Shown piece by piece: positions 40,201 to 53,500 of a DNA stretch of 64,000 bases. How positions within the stretch are numbered: position 1 is the stretch's first letter; the number at the start of each line of letters is the position of its first letter. The notes under the pieces are model-generated. The model was not told the origin of the DNA. It was given only the letters and a program-made list of their open reading frames with translations, and ran no database searches. Origin of the DNA: Paramacrobiotus metropolitanus (taxonomy: Eukaryota > Tardigrada > Eutardigrada > Parachela > Macrobiotidae); assembly GCF_019649055.1 (NCBI RefSeq), contig NW_026570253.1, positions 62,001 through 126,000 on the forward strand, read 5' to 3'. Position numbers and translations under genes: made by a program.

Positions 40201-40790
40201 AACAGCAAACGCAGTGACACTATAATTATTATATTGCACATCGTGCATGCAGTAATGAAATTCTAATTTTAAAAAATTAGGAATCTACTAAAAAGGAACT
40301 TTGTGCTGCGATGGGAAATTAAGAACATCATAGAAACATCGCTGGGTTATCTTTTTGTATAACGGCAGACGGCAGTCACTCTTGCAACCTGAATCTCAGC
40401 CTTTTCATGACGCTGCCAAATTTTAATTAACTTTATTAAGCGTGGTGGTAACCCGGAGATGTTTATCACCATTTTAATATTTGCACGCCCATGGTTTATG
40501 TGAACACATTATTACGGTATGTAGAAGCATTTGAAGTAGTGAGAAATAAAATAATCAGTGTTTGCAGGTGCTATCTGTATATCGTGCGCTTGCTGACGGT
40601 CAGCAACCTGTTTCATTGGATTAGTGCCCATATTGTCCTAACATACCCACCGGCACGCAAATACGCGGTGCGTTAATTAAAGCCAACCGTTTTATCTAAC
40701 GAAAATTATTCTCTCATATCATTTTTTATTTTATTCTGTTAGCTTCCTAGCTCAAAAATTATTCGTGAGTTCTTTTGTTGTATTGCGTAG
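34249..40790. other. Long non-coding stretch: MFSD9 promoter and 5' region of the DOMON gene
   Basis: About 6.5 kb without a recognisable protein. The left end should hold the MFSD9 promoter. The right end should hold the promoter, 5' UTR and missing first coding exon(s) of the DOMON gene, because the first clear exon (40791) opens in phase 0 with a stop just before its acceptor. A candidate non-coding exon lies at about 38338-38506 (acceptor TTGCTTGCAG, donor GTGCGC) with a short upstream ORF. Possible signal-peptide frames near 38663 and 39732 could not be joined convincingly. Confidence 0.45.
34765..34836. ncRNA. miRNA-precursor-like hairpin
   Basis: The arms 34765-34789 and 34811-34836 pair over 25 positions with two mismatches (75/26 and 77/24) and one bulged G at 34815. 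The loop is 21 nt (34790-34810). Stem length, loop size and near-perfect pairing fit an animal pre-miRNA of about 72 nt. The stem is GC-rich (GGGGCCGGT...ACCGGCCCC) in an AT-rich neighbourhood. It lies about 520 bp upstream of the MFSD9 start in non-coding sequence. I do not recognise a known miRNA seed, so a small foldback repeat remains possible. The transcribed strand is unknown. Confidence 0.55.
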
Positions 40791-41563
40791 CTGGACTACC
40801 TGAATAACGTGGACACGCCGGAACCATGCGGCATGCCACGAGGTGAGTGCGTACACACGATGCTTAAATGAATAGATCTGATAAATTGCTGCTCAGTTTT
40901 TTATGTAGGGATCAGGCGGTAATAAATGTTCATCAGTACTTCTACTGGTGATTGTTAAAATGTTGGTGAAACAATTTTGAAGGTCTGAGCGCGCCGACGT
41001 ATCTGGAATCCGGAACCGACATCAACGTCACGTGGTCTTCGGCCTATCCGCACCTGGTAACTTAGTACAACAACAGTAGTTCGTCATTGGGACGACGTCA
41101 CCAATTTTTTATTCGATTTCTTCCTTTTATTGCTACGAGTATAAAGCCGTTTTTGGCAATTGAATCGCATAGTTAGCAAACACGAAGATTCAGACACCAT
41201 ATTCAGACACCGTCTTCCCTTGATGTTAATAAATTACTGCATCTGCTATACGAAGTATATACAGTTTGGACTTGTGACAGGGCGGATACAGTATTGATCT
41301 GCTAGACGCGAATTATGATCGCGTCAGCACCCTAGTTCCTGCGTCTCTCGCCGGTCGGGAGCCGCGCGCAAACTCCGATGTGCTCAAGTGGCAAGTGGCG
41401 CCACTCAACGAGATCTCGCGGACGGTCAGTCTGCCAAAGAGTCTCCGCTGCGACAACTGCACCTTGCGCATTGTGCGCCAGGCCCTGCAGTGGAACAACT
41501 GGACCAGCGATTCCGACGGCTTCCTCTTCCGCAGCTGTGCCGATGTCACGATTCTTCCGCAAA
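40791..41563 (+). other. N-terminal beta-sandwich-like domain of the DOMON protein
   Basis: Exons 1-3 encode TPEPCGMPRGLSAPTYLESG, then NVTWSSAYPHLGGYSIDLLD, then CDNCTLRIVRQALQWNNW and FLFRSCADVTI. The C-x-x-C-T-L-R...F-R-S-C-A-D-V pattern recalls the end of metazoan LPMO/chitin-binding-3 type beta-sandwiches. The N-terminal copper-binding His of an active LPMO cannot be judged because the mature N-terminus is unknown. The fold assignment is tentative. Confidence 0.4.
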
Positions 41564-44500
41564 GTACGTCTGATTCGCAGTCAGTGCAGCTGCAAAACTA
41601 GGCTTTTAAGATTTATTATTTTTTTTGAATTTCGCTTCGAAAAATTATAGAACTGCGGTTTGGGGAATATTTCTCGATAAAGAATTATTTTATGCAATCC
41701 GCTTGGTGTACATTAGCCAAGCTGCCACATAAGTTTGATTGGCTGTCTGCGGCATCTTCGGGTTTTCTTAATACGTTTTAGGGTATCGTTGTCGCTGATA
41801 TTCCTTAACACATCTTAGGCGGGAATAATAATTATCATTTGTCCGCTTTGCTAATTGTTTACGACTGTAAATGCGCCAACAATTAAGGAATTATCCGAAA
41901 TCAGCGGTAAGGCCGGCTCCACGTGTATATATCGTGCAGTCTTTGTCACCCTGGCCAGCGAAGCATAGGCCAGCGAGACGCGGACTTTCACTGGCCGGGC
42001 CAGTGGACCGCTGCTACACTGTGCCCACTTGTGCATGACGAAACGATGACCCAACTAGCGCAGAGTGCATAAATGTGTTTTTATCCGTCGCTGAATGTTT
42101 TCAATGCTCCTTGCGTTGCAGTTGATGGCACTCTCAAATGCTCTAGTCACGGCAGCTGGACCGGAACTGAATGTCTTTGTGATGACCTTTACACCGGAAA
42201 TGCCTGCCAGTTTAAAGGTGGGCGCTGACGTGCGTGGGCGGTTGACGCCGGTGTCGGGCCGGCGTTTATGTGCTGTTGAGTGGTTTTTACGATTTGATAC
42301 GATGCTTTTTATGCTCGTTAATTCCGACCGGAAAAAAATGAAAATTCTTGAATACTGTTTTCGCTGAAAGTGTAAAAATAATTCGTATCTATCACTGCAT
42401 TAATTCTTAATGACCTCATTAATAATGGCACGTTATACATATTTAAATATCGACTATTTTCTGGTAAAACTGCCCTCTGCATTTTTGAAAGCTTTGTTTT
42501 TCTTCTTATCTTAATTTGTAAGTGGTTCATGTTAATAATATTATAATTCACCATTGCATCAACGTATTTACTGGTTTTTATTATGCTGTTTTCCTAATTG
42601 TTTTCAACTGCAAGGTCTAAATCAGTAAACAATATAACTGTCTGTTGTAGAAATTTGCAGCCGTGATAGTGACTGCAATTTTCATGGACGCTGCATAAAC
42701 ATCGGCAGCAATACAGCGCCCCAACGGCGCTGCTTCTGCAATTCTGGATGGCAGGGAATACGATGCGCACAAGGTGAGATAGTCAGGAAACAATATTTCA
42801 TTAGCGTTAATTGTCAGTCCAAGATGTGAACCGATTCCTATTGTCAACAGCGTCAAATATAATACTGTTGCCTATTGCCGCGTGCTGATGGCGCGGCGCG
42901 ATAGCAGCTATCAGAAAAAGATTTTCAACGTTTCGATAGTGTAGAGTTAGACTGAATAATGCGGTGGTTCGTAGAAACTAGAAAGTTGGGAAGGCTGGGT
43001 CTGACGTTGTCTCTCCAGGTTCATCGGTGAGAATACGCGTATTCAATAAGGCCTATTATACGCACTATCCCCTGGCCGATGAACTCCATCTCTACTGGAA
43101 GATCGACAAAAGCGCAGCGGAAATGGAAATGGTCGTCCAATCCAAATCGACCTCGTGGGTCGGCATTGGCTGGCGACCAGCAGGTACGTTACGTGTTTTG
43201 CCGATATTTACTTCTTTAGCAGTGGCAACTTGCAACCAAGAAAGTGTTTATCCGCAGTTTGGATAGTGTTTTCTCTGTGGATTCTGTGAGCGACTTGAAG
43301 TCAGCTGATATAACTGTTAATTAAAGTGAAAGAGTCACGACATAAATGAAGTTGTACTACTTATAGTACTTTGTATTAATGCTTTACGAAAAAAATTCTC
43401 TGCCGTATATTTAAATTCTGATACGCGCGCAGGATCTTTTTAAAACCACATCGTAAGATACAGATTGTGGTTTTCAGTTAATCATTTATGACGTGAATTA
43501 CAACTTGATTGACCTTAATAAGCAGACTATTTAGAACTATTTCCAAAGAAAATTTGTACACCATATTTTTAAATACGGCGTTCGTGAAATCCAATTTGCT
43601 AAATAATTACTATAATAACATAAATAACATTCGGTCGCAGTTGAGCGGCATATACTTTTCCGCATGACATTAAACCAAAACAATACAGTTGCTTTTCATG
43701 ATCAGCAGCACAGTTCAGCACCTATGGGGAAAAAATGTGTAAATGGAGGATTAGTGAAATGTTTGCTAGTATTTCTAAGATAAATCTTTGTTCCCGGCGT
43801 AGATATATCAGCCGACTGCAAAGACTTTCCTCGCTTGCCCAACGAGACCTACTGGCCACATGGAGCCGCCGTCCTGAATCACAGCCTGGATTTGGCAGCC
43901 CGTTCCCTGGATATCCTGACCTACTCCGACAACAGCGACGCTCTCATCCGCCCCCGACGGCAGGCGGAAGGTACGCTTACAGCAGAGCGTTGCTCACTTC
44001 CGGTGGAAAGTGTTGATGAAAGGGTTTGCATAGAGCTGCATCCGATGGACTGCACGGACATGGTGGTGGGGATTGCGCGCAGCAGCTACGGTCAAGTGGG
44101 CGACTACTACACACGTGACCGCTCCACCCCGCGACCGGATGGATTCTACGGGGGTATGGAGAGTTTGTCGGCCGGGATTGTCTACGAAGAGGACGGATGG
44201 ACGACGCTGCGTTTTATACGCACACTGGCCGGTAAGCGTCTGTTTTGTAATTCTTGGTCATGTCCAAAAAACCATTACCGGTACATCTGCTAATATGTTT
44301 CGGTTTTCGTATTTCATTCTTCGACATTTGCTATGAAATTTGCTTTCGAGTAATTAATTAATCTTATGCTTTTTGGGACATCTGTAATGACTAAACTGTG
44401 GCTTGTATTTGGCTACAGTCTTGTATATAAACGAATACATAAGTAATTTTTACAAAGAAGCAGTTGTTGATAATGGCGACATTTGTTTATTTAAAAGCAT

Positions 44501-47500
44501 ATCAATTCCTGAGTCGTGGTTTCGGCGGGCTGATCAGTTTTTTTGTTTAAAATACGAATGTTAGAACGAGACTCTAACACCAATAGATTTTCAAGTTATA
44601 ACGTGTGTACAAAGTATTCTGTACATCCTTATAACACAAATGAATAGTTACTTTAAAATACGTCATCACATAATTATAACATAATTAGTTAATTTTTTAA
44701 TCGGTCTTGTTGAGCTTCCGGATGGAATCAGACGGTAAATCGAAAACGACAATCCGCCAAAAGAAAATCAGAATAATAATTAACTGCACACATTCATTCA
44801 TGACTAAGGTGTTTGCAATGTGCAGTGGGGAATTAGGTTATTTAACGTTAAGTGATTACATAACTCAGCCGCCTTCCGCAAAAACGAATCTGCCGAACAA
44901 GCGGCTGACCGCCCGCGGCATGGTTAACAGATTAACGTAAACAGTACAGCAGCATTAGCGGCACACTACCATCGCGAAATTATGTCAGACCGCGCGGCAT
45001 TTGCACGGCGTGCTCACTTTCCATCGGAAGCATGCAGTTGCAGCGCATCGTTCTCATCTTTGTCATCTTCTTCTCTCCAGCTCTGGAACCCACCGATCAT
45101 GCCTTTATCCCCGGTCCCATGCACGTAGTCTTCGCCCGTGGTCCGGACGCCAGCAGCCTTAAGAAGAATCCTGCCGCATACGCGCCCACGGGCAGTCCGG
45201 CGGATGTGGGCGAATTTTATGCGGCGGATCAGCTGAAGTATCACGGCAGCGGCGGGAATGACCGTGGGTCGACAGTGATTAACTTCTTCGATGAGCACGA
45301 TAGCAGTAAGGAGCTGGGGACTCCGTGTGTGGGGGAGTGGCGGACGCCGGCCAACTGCCGCGGCAGCGGATGTCGTTATGTGGCACACTGGTCAGTCAAC
45401 GACAGAATTTTTGCTTACGTACTTAACTAGGGAATTTGCTCCTGCTTGCATACGGAAATTTGCTTTTACACGCGGAAATTTTGTTGAAAGAAACGCATTA
45501 TTATATTGATTAACGGAGTCTGAAAACATACGCTAACTGCTAGAATAATAATTGTTTAACCACTGCGAATTCGTTTGTAATCCATTCCAGATGCATAAGT
45601 AATCATGGCTACTCTTTAACTACTGTATCGTCGAGTATTTCTCAGAGCACGCAGCATTTCAATTGTATCGGATTTTACAGCTTTACCGATAACATTTTGA
45701 CCATTTTTGAACGAATTACAGTTTTGAGAGTTGAGTTTTTTATGCGGATGTTTAGAGACTGGATAAAAAAATTCCACTGTCTTTATAAAATTTTACGTGA
45801 GCAATGGAAGGCAACCTAGATCGCGCTTGCAACCGTTTTAAGGAGAATTTGTACTATGGTCGCAAGATAGAAAACGAGATTTTCGAAATTCTACAGTTGT
45901 AATAAGAAGGGTTACATCTATCACTGGGCGGAAGTTTAGTAAAATTACGGTGAAAAGAAAAAAGTTATTCAAGTTTTTTCGTTGCCGACCAGGAGCGATT
46001 TGGCGGGCTGGCGTATCTTTCTACACTACTGCCACCTGTGGTCAAAATCAGTGAAAGAAAGATTGCTTCAAGAAGCGCTTCTTTCATTCTGAAAGATGCC
46101 TTGGCTTGTGGGTGTTATATACCATGCCAGTTAGCAAGTGTGGTAGGAGCAGACAAGGCTCATGTTTACACAGTGAGGACGCATAGAGCATGACAAAGGC
46201 GCTAGACAATGGAAAGATATAGCGCTGTCCCGTGAGTGCACCTGAAAGAGTGGCCAAAGTCCACTCTTCGGTGTGCACACAATCTAGTGTGGCGGCACTG
46301 CATGCGCAGAATCGGTAAGACCAAAGGAAAGCGCAGTACAAAAGAAGGTTCTTCGTCCCATCCTGAACAATTTTCGAAAAACAACTTCTAAAATCAATAA
46401 CAATTCGCAAAGGTTTCAGAAAATTTCTAACTTTGATCAGACTTCAGAAAATCATTTTCAAAAGAATTGTGAAGCGTTTTCGTGGAAAATGTTTATGTAC
46501 TCTTTAACAAATAAAAAAAAGTAACTTTAGGTGTAAAAAAGTTTGTTTTTTGCAGCACCGGATGGGTTTTTTTGAAAAATCGCTCCACAATACTTTAGTC
46601 ATTCCATCGGAGCACATTGTTGTGCTTGAATGAAAAATTTAAAAAATCTGCTTGAATTGTTATTGCGTCCGCAAAATAACGACTTTAAATCAGTAACTTT
46701 TACACTTTAAAATACCCAAACCGAGTTCAAACTTCTAACTTATGTAGTGAAAATAACATAGTGTTTGGTGAAATGCATAGTTAGCATGCAGCACAAGGAC
46801 ACGCATTTCGCCAGCGAGAACAGTGAAAAGAGGTCGAAATCGGTAGAATCTCTACTTAAGGGGACGAAACGAAAGCGAGAAGATGGGTTATGATAGTTGA
46901 CGGTGTAATAAGCGGTAACTCTGCCGACGCTATTTTTCACTGCGCTTGCCAAGCATTTGTACTGCAAGAGTTTTGTTTTGTGGTGGAATTATAAAATAAT
47001 TTATTCGCACATGTCGGCGTTCGGCATGTTAAAAAGGTATTTTTTAAATGAAATCAAATGGAATGTGAAATGAACCATGAAAAAGTGAAATGAATAAAAG
47101 GAAGGCACATGAATCTGTTGTTTCGATATTATGGGTATTTCCGCCGACCACAGCCAAGACTCGCGTTCTCTCGTTTTAGGGAATACTTGGAGGAAATTGA
47201 TTCCATCTATTTTAAAATCCAGTCCCGCTCCAGGGAAAAATGGACCGGCATCGGCTTCTCCAGTGTTCTCGAGCACATGGTCAGTGACACAATATTGTCA
47301 AACTGCCAATCAATTTTATTTGCCGAAATTTTAGTGTTCAATATCGCGAATTGCTTAGTGTTTTCAGTAAATTAAGTAAGGGCACAGTTTCACAAATTTA
47401 TGAAAATACATGGGAAGATAATGGTAAAATTTCGAGTTTACAATAATTATTATTTCAAATACGGACAAATACTAATTACAAGCGAATAATTAAGGCCTTG

Positions 47501-50500
47501 AAGTTTCTTGTGGGGGAATAAGACAGATTCATAGTTATTATCCTCAGCCCAACTCGGATGTAATCGTGGGATGGGTGGATGACGAGGGAAAGGTGCAGAT
47601 CACCGACCGGTACGCTGACGGCTACCGCGCCCCGAAGGTGGACAAGAAACAGTACCTGCAAAACATTGCCGGCAGTGCCAACGACGCTTTCGTTACGCTG
47701 GAGTTCACCAGGCCACGAAAGGTCAGTAGGCCCTTTTCTTGACTCCCTTCGCCAACTTGATAATAATTAACCGTGAGATCATCCATATCATCTGAATTAA
47801 TTAATGGAGATTCGGTGGTGTTTGGCAGACCAATGACAGCGACAATTTTGATTTTTGGGAGGATAACTGCGCGTATTTTGAATTTCCCGTCGATGGTGGG
47901 CGATTCGATAAGATATCTGGTAAGAATTATGACTGCAGGTATATATACAGGCTGGTGCCAGTATATTTGGCGTAAAACAGGTGCTGGTGCTGTGTTTGAT
48001 CCATTATTTTTGAAGATAAGAGGTGTAAGCGGTGAAACTTTAATTTCGTCTTTTTCATTAATGTGCCAGTTTAAGTTTGCTTGGCTTTACTTATACTATT
48101 TGGTTTGGTTACTTCGCTAAAATTTTTGAATTGTGGAACAGGTGTGATCAGCAAACACCAATATATTCCTTCGGTGTCCAAGACGAAGATCTGCATCCAG
48201 TCCTGCAAGACCGTAACAACAACCGCTGCGTCCACAACGACAACGCCCACTTCCGATGCCGGTGAGTCGCAGTCTTCTCTAGGCGTCATTCTTCTCGTGA
48301 TTTTTCTGGCTGGTCTCTGTATGTCTCCTTCATCTCTGTCTCACACTGTCATGCTCTCTTGATTGCTTACAACCTTCTTGATGGTAATATGTTTCACGGT
48401 TTCACTTGCTGTTTGTTGTGAAACCCCTGAAATGAACGCGAATTTGCGTACTTCGGTCTCTGTTTGTCGCATACAACTGAATCTAACAATAAAATCGCAA
48501 CAACTCACTGTTTTTCACTTGGCTTGGGCTGTTTTGGGGTGCTGGTGCTCTGGTCTGGGCTTTTCTCCTGGTAAGGGGGTTACCCTGGTTATGATTTTCT
48601 TTAAATTCTGGTTCTCATTTAAATTTGGTTGGACAGATCAAACCGAGGAAAGCGATGCCTCGGGTGACCTTATGTCGCAAATCCAAATGGGCTCGGTCGA
48701 GCCACAACTGCGGACCGGTGAGATCTTCATCCCCGAGGAAGAGGTCACTACCGAGCTTCCTACAACGACGAGTACGAAAAAGACGACCACTACCACCACG
48801 AAACGACAAACAACACAGAAGCCCAAACCCAAACCGAAGGTTCCAGTAAAAGCGGCGGGCCGAGCACTACTGCAGCCGGTGCGCCGAGCCACGAATCCAG
48901 CGACAAAGGTCACTTCGACGACCTCCACGACGACCACAGCCACGACGCCAACGACAACGACCAGCATGGCCACAGAAGAGAAAGTGGATGATTTGGTGGT
49001 GTCGCCGCAGCAGGATTCCATGGATTACATTGATCCAGGGCAGGAGGAACAGAATGCCACCAGTACAACTTTGTCACCAACTGCGGTGCCTACGACAGTG
49101 TCAACTACGAATACCGTGATGCCTACAACTGTCAGCTCAACAACAACTGCTCCGACAACAACGACAACTGTGACTTCTACAACGAGCACGACGACAACAG
49201 CAACGACACACACAACGACGACGCCCACAACGACGACACCAACAACAACAATATCAACGACCACAACAACGACAATGCTGCCAACAACAACCGCTAAGAC
49301 GATTCCAGTAACGACGTCGACCGTTGCCACTCCGACAACTACAACGACGGCGTCCACGGCTAAGCCAATAACTACACCAGTGCCATCGACACCCACGACG
49401 CTAGTTGTCACTACTACGGAAAGTCTGATGATGGCTGAAGAAAGCGTTGTGCGCCCAGTTATACTGCAGCAGGTGTTCCACGACGACCATAAAGCGGCGC
49501 TTTATCCAAATATAAGCGTTGCCGTTTCGGTCAACAATGCGACTACAGTCGCGACAGCGCCCGTAACGAAGAAGCCGGAGGTTGTGACCAGTACCACGAC
49601 ACCGACGATGACAACGATGCCGACTACGACAAAAATATTAACGACGACACCAACGGCAGCATTAAATGTTACCGACAAGCGAACAGTTGCGATCGTTGTC
49701 GTCAACACTTCTACGACGCCACTGACTTCCATCATTACGACCGCCCAATCAGCTGCGCCGTTGATGACGACTCCCTTACTAACAACGACATCGCCCAGCT
49801 CCGGGTTAACTGCTTTATCGACGTGGAGCAAGACCATCGCGGCGTTATTAAGCGCCTCTACCAAACCCATTGTCAATGCTACATTGACAACAACAAAGCT
49901 GTCCACAGTGACCGCTTCGCCCGGTGTGACGAAAGGGTCGGATGTGAAGACGGGGCCGACGGGGTTGGGTATGGCGTTTCTAATAAAAAACGACAGCATT
50001 AGAACGCCGGCACCGGTGGCGGTGCTGTCCTCTACGACGACAACAACGGTGGCGACAACGACAGAAAAGCGACCGCCCGTGGGGGAGGGATTTCATTCGG
50101 AGTGTCGTGGAGAATGGCGATCGCCGCCCGATTGTGTAAGAATCTATCCAAACAAACAAAATAAAATATTATTAATAAAGTCGCTTAAACGGAATAAATT
50201 CTTTAAAAACTTGAATATTCGAATGAATATAAAGTATAAATACTTGCATTAAAAAACGCCAAAAAATAAATTAGGATGTTGTTGGTCTAGCCCACAGAAA
50301 AATGTGAGTATCTGGCCATGTGGGAATTCAACGTGTCATCGGGGGAGATCCAATTTTTTGTCCAGTCAGCGCACCCTGATCGCTGGACGGGGATCGGCTT
50401 CTCGTCGAATGGAAAGATGGTTAGTCGGCGATCATTCAAATGAAACAGACAGGGCTCAATTTATATGTATGTTTTGTATGATTACTGCAGCCGCAGTCAC

Positions 50501-53500
50501 AAATCATTTATGGCTACCGAACTGGCGATGCGAGCGTTGCTCTGCTGCAAGGCACCGCGGAGGGATACTATCCACCAGTCAATGACACCGACCAGGAGAT
50601 TCTGCATCCGGTTGGCTGGGTGAAAGATGGTTTATTGGGATTATCTTTCCGCCGAAATAAGACGCTGGATGGTGCATTCTGGGATGACGAAAAACTCTGT
50701 CCCTACTTCCTGTTTCCTTATACTGGTTAGTATTTGACATAGTTCGCCCAGCAATCGGTGGAGATATCGTAGCGCATTGTTTTATTATATGCATGCTACT
50801 GGAATCGTTTGGCAATAGGCAGTTTTTACGCCTGTCGGGTTATGGATTTGATAAGATTTAGAAGGTCAAGACGTCTGGCCGCACTAAGGCTTTCACAAGT
50901 TTTATCACTTACCTAAATTAATCAGAAAATTAAGCTCGTGTATGCTAAAGTTGTGTTCTGTCGGAGCATTAATAAGTCTGAAATCTATCAAATCCCTCAG
51001 GCGGTTTTTTTCGCACTGCTTTTTTTCTGTACCTGTGACATCGGTGAATACCGGTATGTAGGTGGATCGGTGGATTCGGCGTCCGGCCGCATCGGGAAGC
51101 ATATCCAGACGCCGGTGGTGAGCGCCAATCGCATCTGCATGCAGCCCTGCACGTTTTTACCCACGGTTCCAGTAACGCTGGCGCCGTCTACCACCCTGCC
51201 CACCACCCAACCGACCACTGTGCAGCCCACCACTACCACCTTGCTGCCGGTCATCGAGGGCACGCCCTGCCGCGCCATATTCTCCTACCCACGTAACTGC
51301 AACGGTTCCGATTGCATCTACGTCGCACAATGGTAAGGCTAGCGTCTTTGTGGACACTGGACACATATGTGCTCTTGCTGTGCACGCCATGTTATTGCAT
51401 TTCAGTAGTAAATTCTGCATTTTAATTAATTAGGGACTATATTCCGGATCGAGATGAGATTAACTTCCTCATACTGTCGAATCGCCTTAATACGTGGACG
51501 GGAATTGGTTTCTCCGACACCGGCGAAATGGTGAGTGACCTTTTGACCTTTTTGCCAGCGGAAAAAAAGAATTTTTATTATATCGGTTATGATGTAACAC
51601 TTGTAACGCAATCTTTAATTTGTAATTTGTAGTGTTGTAACATTTGTGGAATATTTCACTCATATTTGCAGCCGTACTCGGATATGATCGTCGGATGGGT
51701 CGGCGGAGAGGGCCGCGCCACTATCACCGATAGGTAAAGATAGTAGAATCACTGGGTACTGATATGAAGGGACTTCTTCTAAACGTAGTTGTGCGTAACT
51801 GGATAGTAAGTACGTCCGAGTGAGTGGTAGGGTGTTAGGTTAACGGCAGTTATCGCGGCCCTTATACAAGCCAAAAAGTCTGCTGTGTACATTCATGAGA
51901 TCTGCGAAAAACAGTGCACGTTCCCCACGAAAAGGTGTATTGTGTGAGATGGCTTGACGAATCAACTGTTTTATTGACAGTATTTTATATAAATTATATT
52001 GAGCTTATATTTCTATATAGATGGTCAACCGGCCACACCGAGCCCCAGCGCGATTTGCAACAAGACATTAGCCGGCTGGGCGGGACCGTGCGCTACGGCA
52101 CGCAGATGATCACTTTCACCCGCAAACGCCTTACCTTGGACGAACGCGACTACCAGTTCAACGACACTAACTGCCCGTACCTCATTTTCCCGGTCTTCGG
52201 CGGCACCTACGATGAACTAAGCGAGGTCATTGATAAACACCAAGATACACCCGTGGTCTCCGATCAGCGCATCTGCATTCGCGCCTGCCGCAAACCCTCC
52301 AACGCCACCCGCAACAGCCCCTTCAACTTTCTGGACCAGAAAGCCATCTTCCTTGACCCCGGCTTTGTCTCTTCCATCACCATGACATCGAGGGGAATAA
52401 CCACCTACTCCACGCAGTCGTTTTCTACCGACAGGACTCTGAACTTTCGCCCCATCAATTGGCATACGACCAACTACACGTTGAGGCCTACGGCGCCTCG
52501 ACGCTCTACCAAACCCAGCCCAGTATCCAATCTGACCTACCGCACGAAAACCGCGGGGATGCTGGACAACGCAACCTTTTCCGGGGGTCCTACGACCACT
52601 CCCTCGCCGGAGGAAATGCTCCAGAAGATCCTGGCTGAAGCTGGCCTCTCGGGAGTTTCTGTGGAGGTCGTCAATCCGCCGGTGGCGGTGCCGCCGCCGC
52701 CACCGCGAACAACGGTCAGCAGTCCGCCGCTGTTGTTCACCAGCACCGTCCGCAGTCCCAACGGGACCGTCGGGGCAAACCTCGCCGCTCTGGCAACGCT
52801 CGTCCTAGACAGCAAACCGGAGAATGTGACCCTGTCCCCGCTAGCCAGCGTCTCTCCGTCATTCACCCCACCCCCCGGAGCGGTCTTATTGTCGGTTACC
52901 AGTCAGAATACTCCGGCCTTTTCTTCCCCGTCTAGTCCGCTCGGTACCATCAGCCAACCGACTGTCCCTTCGATCCTGGTGCTCCCGCCCAAGGGCAGTG
53001 GCGTGATGCATTCGGAGCCGCGCCAAGATGGACCGGAGATTAAAAGCTCGGACAACACTGTTACCGGCGTGAATTTACAGGGCCGTGCCCCCTCCGAACC
53101 TCTGGCCGCGCAGATCGGACCCCTCCCGACCACGCCTGGTTGCGTCAGCGCCGACGATATGTTCAAACAGATTTTACTGAGCATGTCATCCTCCACCCGT
53201 CCTGACACGGCTACTAAGCCTAGCCAGCCGCCCACGGGCACCATCTCCGTGACGCGTCCAAGCAATCTTCCACCGGAGTTTGATACTTCTTCATCGGTGG
53301 CTATCCCATTCATCCTCCCAGATCCCAGTGCGCCGCCCAAGTACACTCCCTGGACCACCCGGGGCGATGTGTTTATGGGGTCGGCCTCGGAGACTATTGG
53401 TGTGCGGGTGACGGCGCCGCCTACCCCGAGGAGCACTACTCGTAGTGCACTGGACAACACCACTCGGATTGCGCAGGCGTTGACTTTTAGTGAGAATGAC

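Noticed and set aside
41850-42054. GC-richer patch in a DOMON-gene intron with open frames on both strands
   Set aside because: Exons 3 and 4 already join in phase across it. No acceptor of good quality or known domain supports an extra exon, though an alternative exon cannot be excluded.
42661-42773. EGF exon starting after the second acceptor (TTTGCAG at 42660)
   Set aside because: Wrong phase; the acceptor at 42650 keeps the frame and restores the first EGF cysteine.
49025-49999. Long Val-rich minus-strand frames of 128 and 165 codons
   Set aside because: Antisense shadows of the Thr-codon (ACN) mucin exon; reversed ACN gives GTN/NGT codons without stops.
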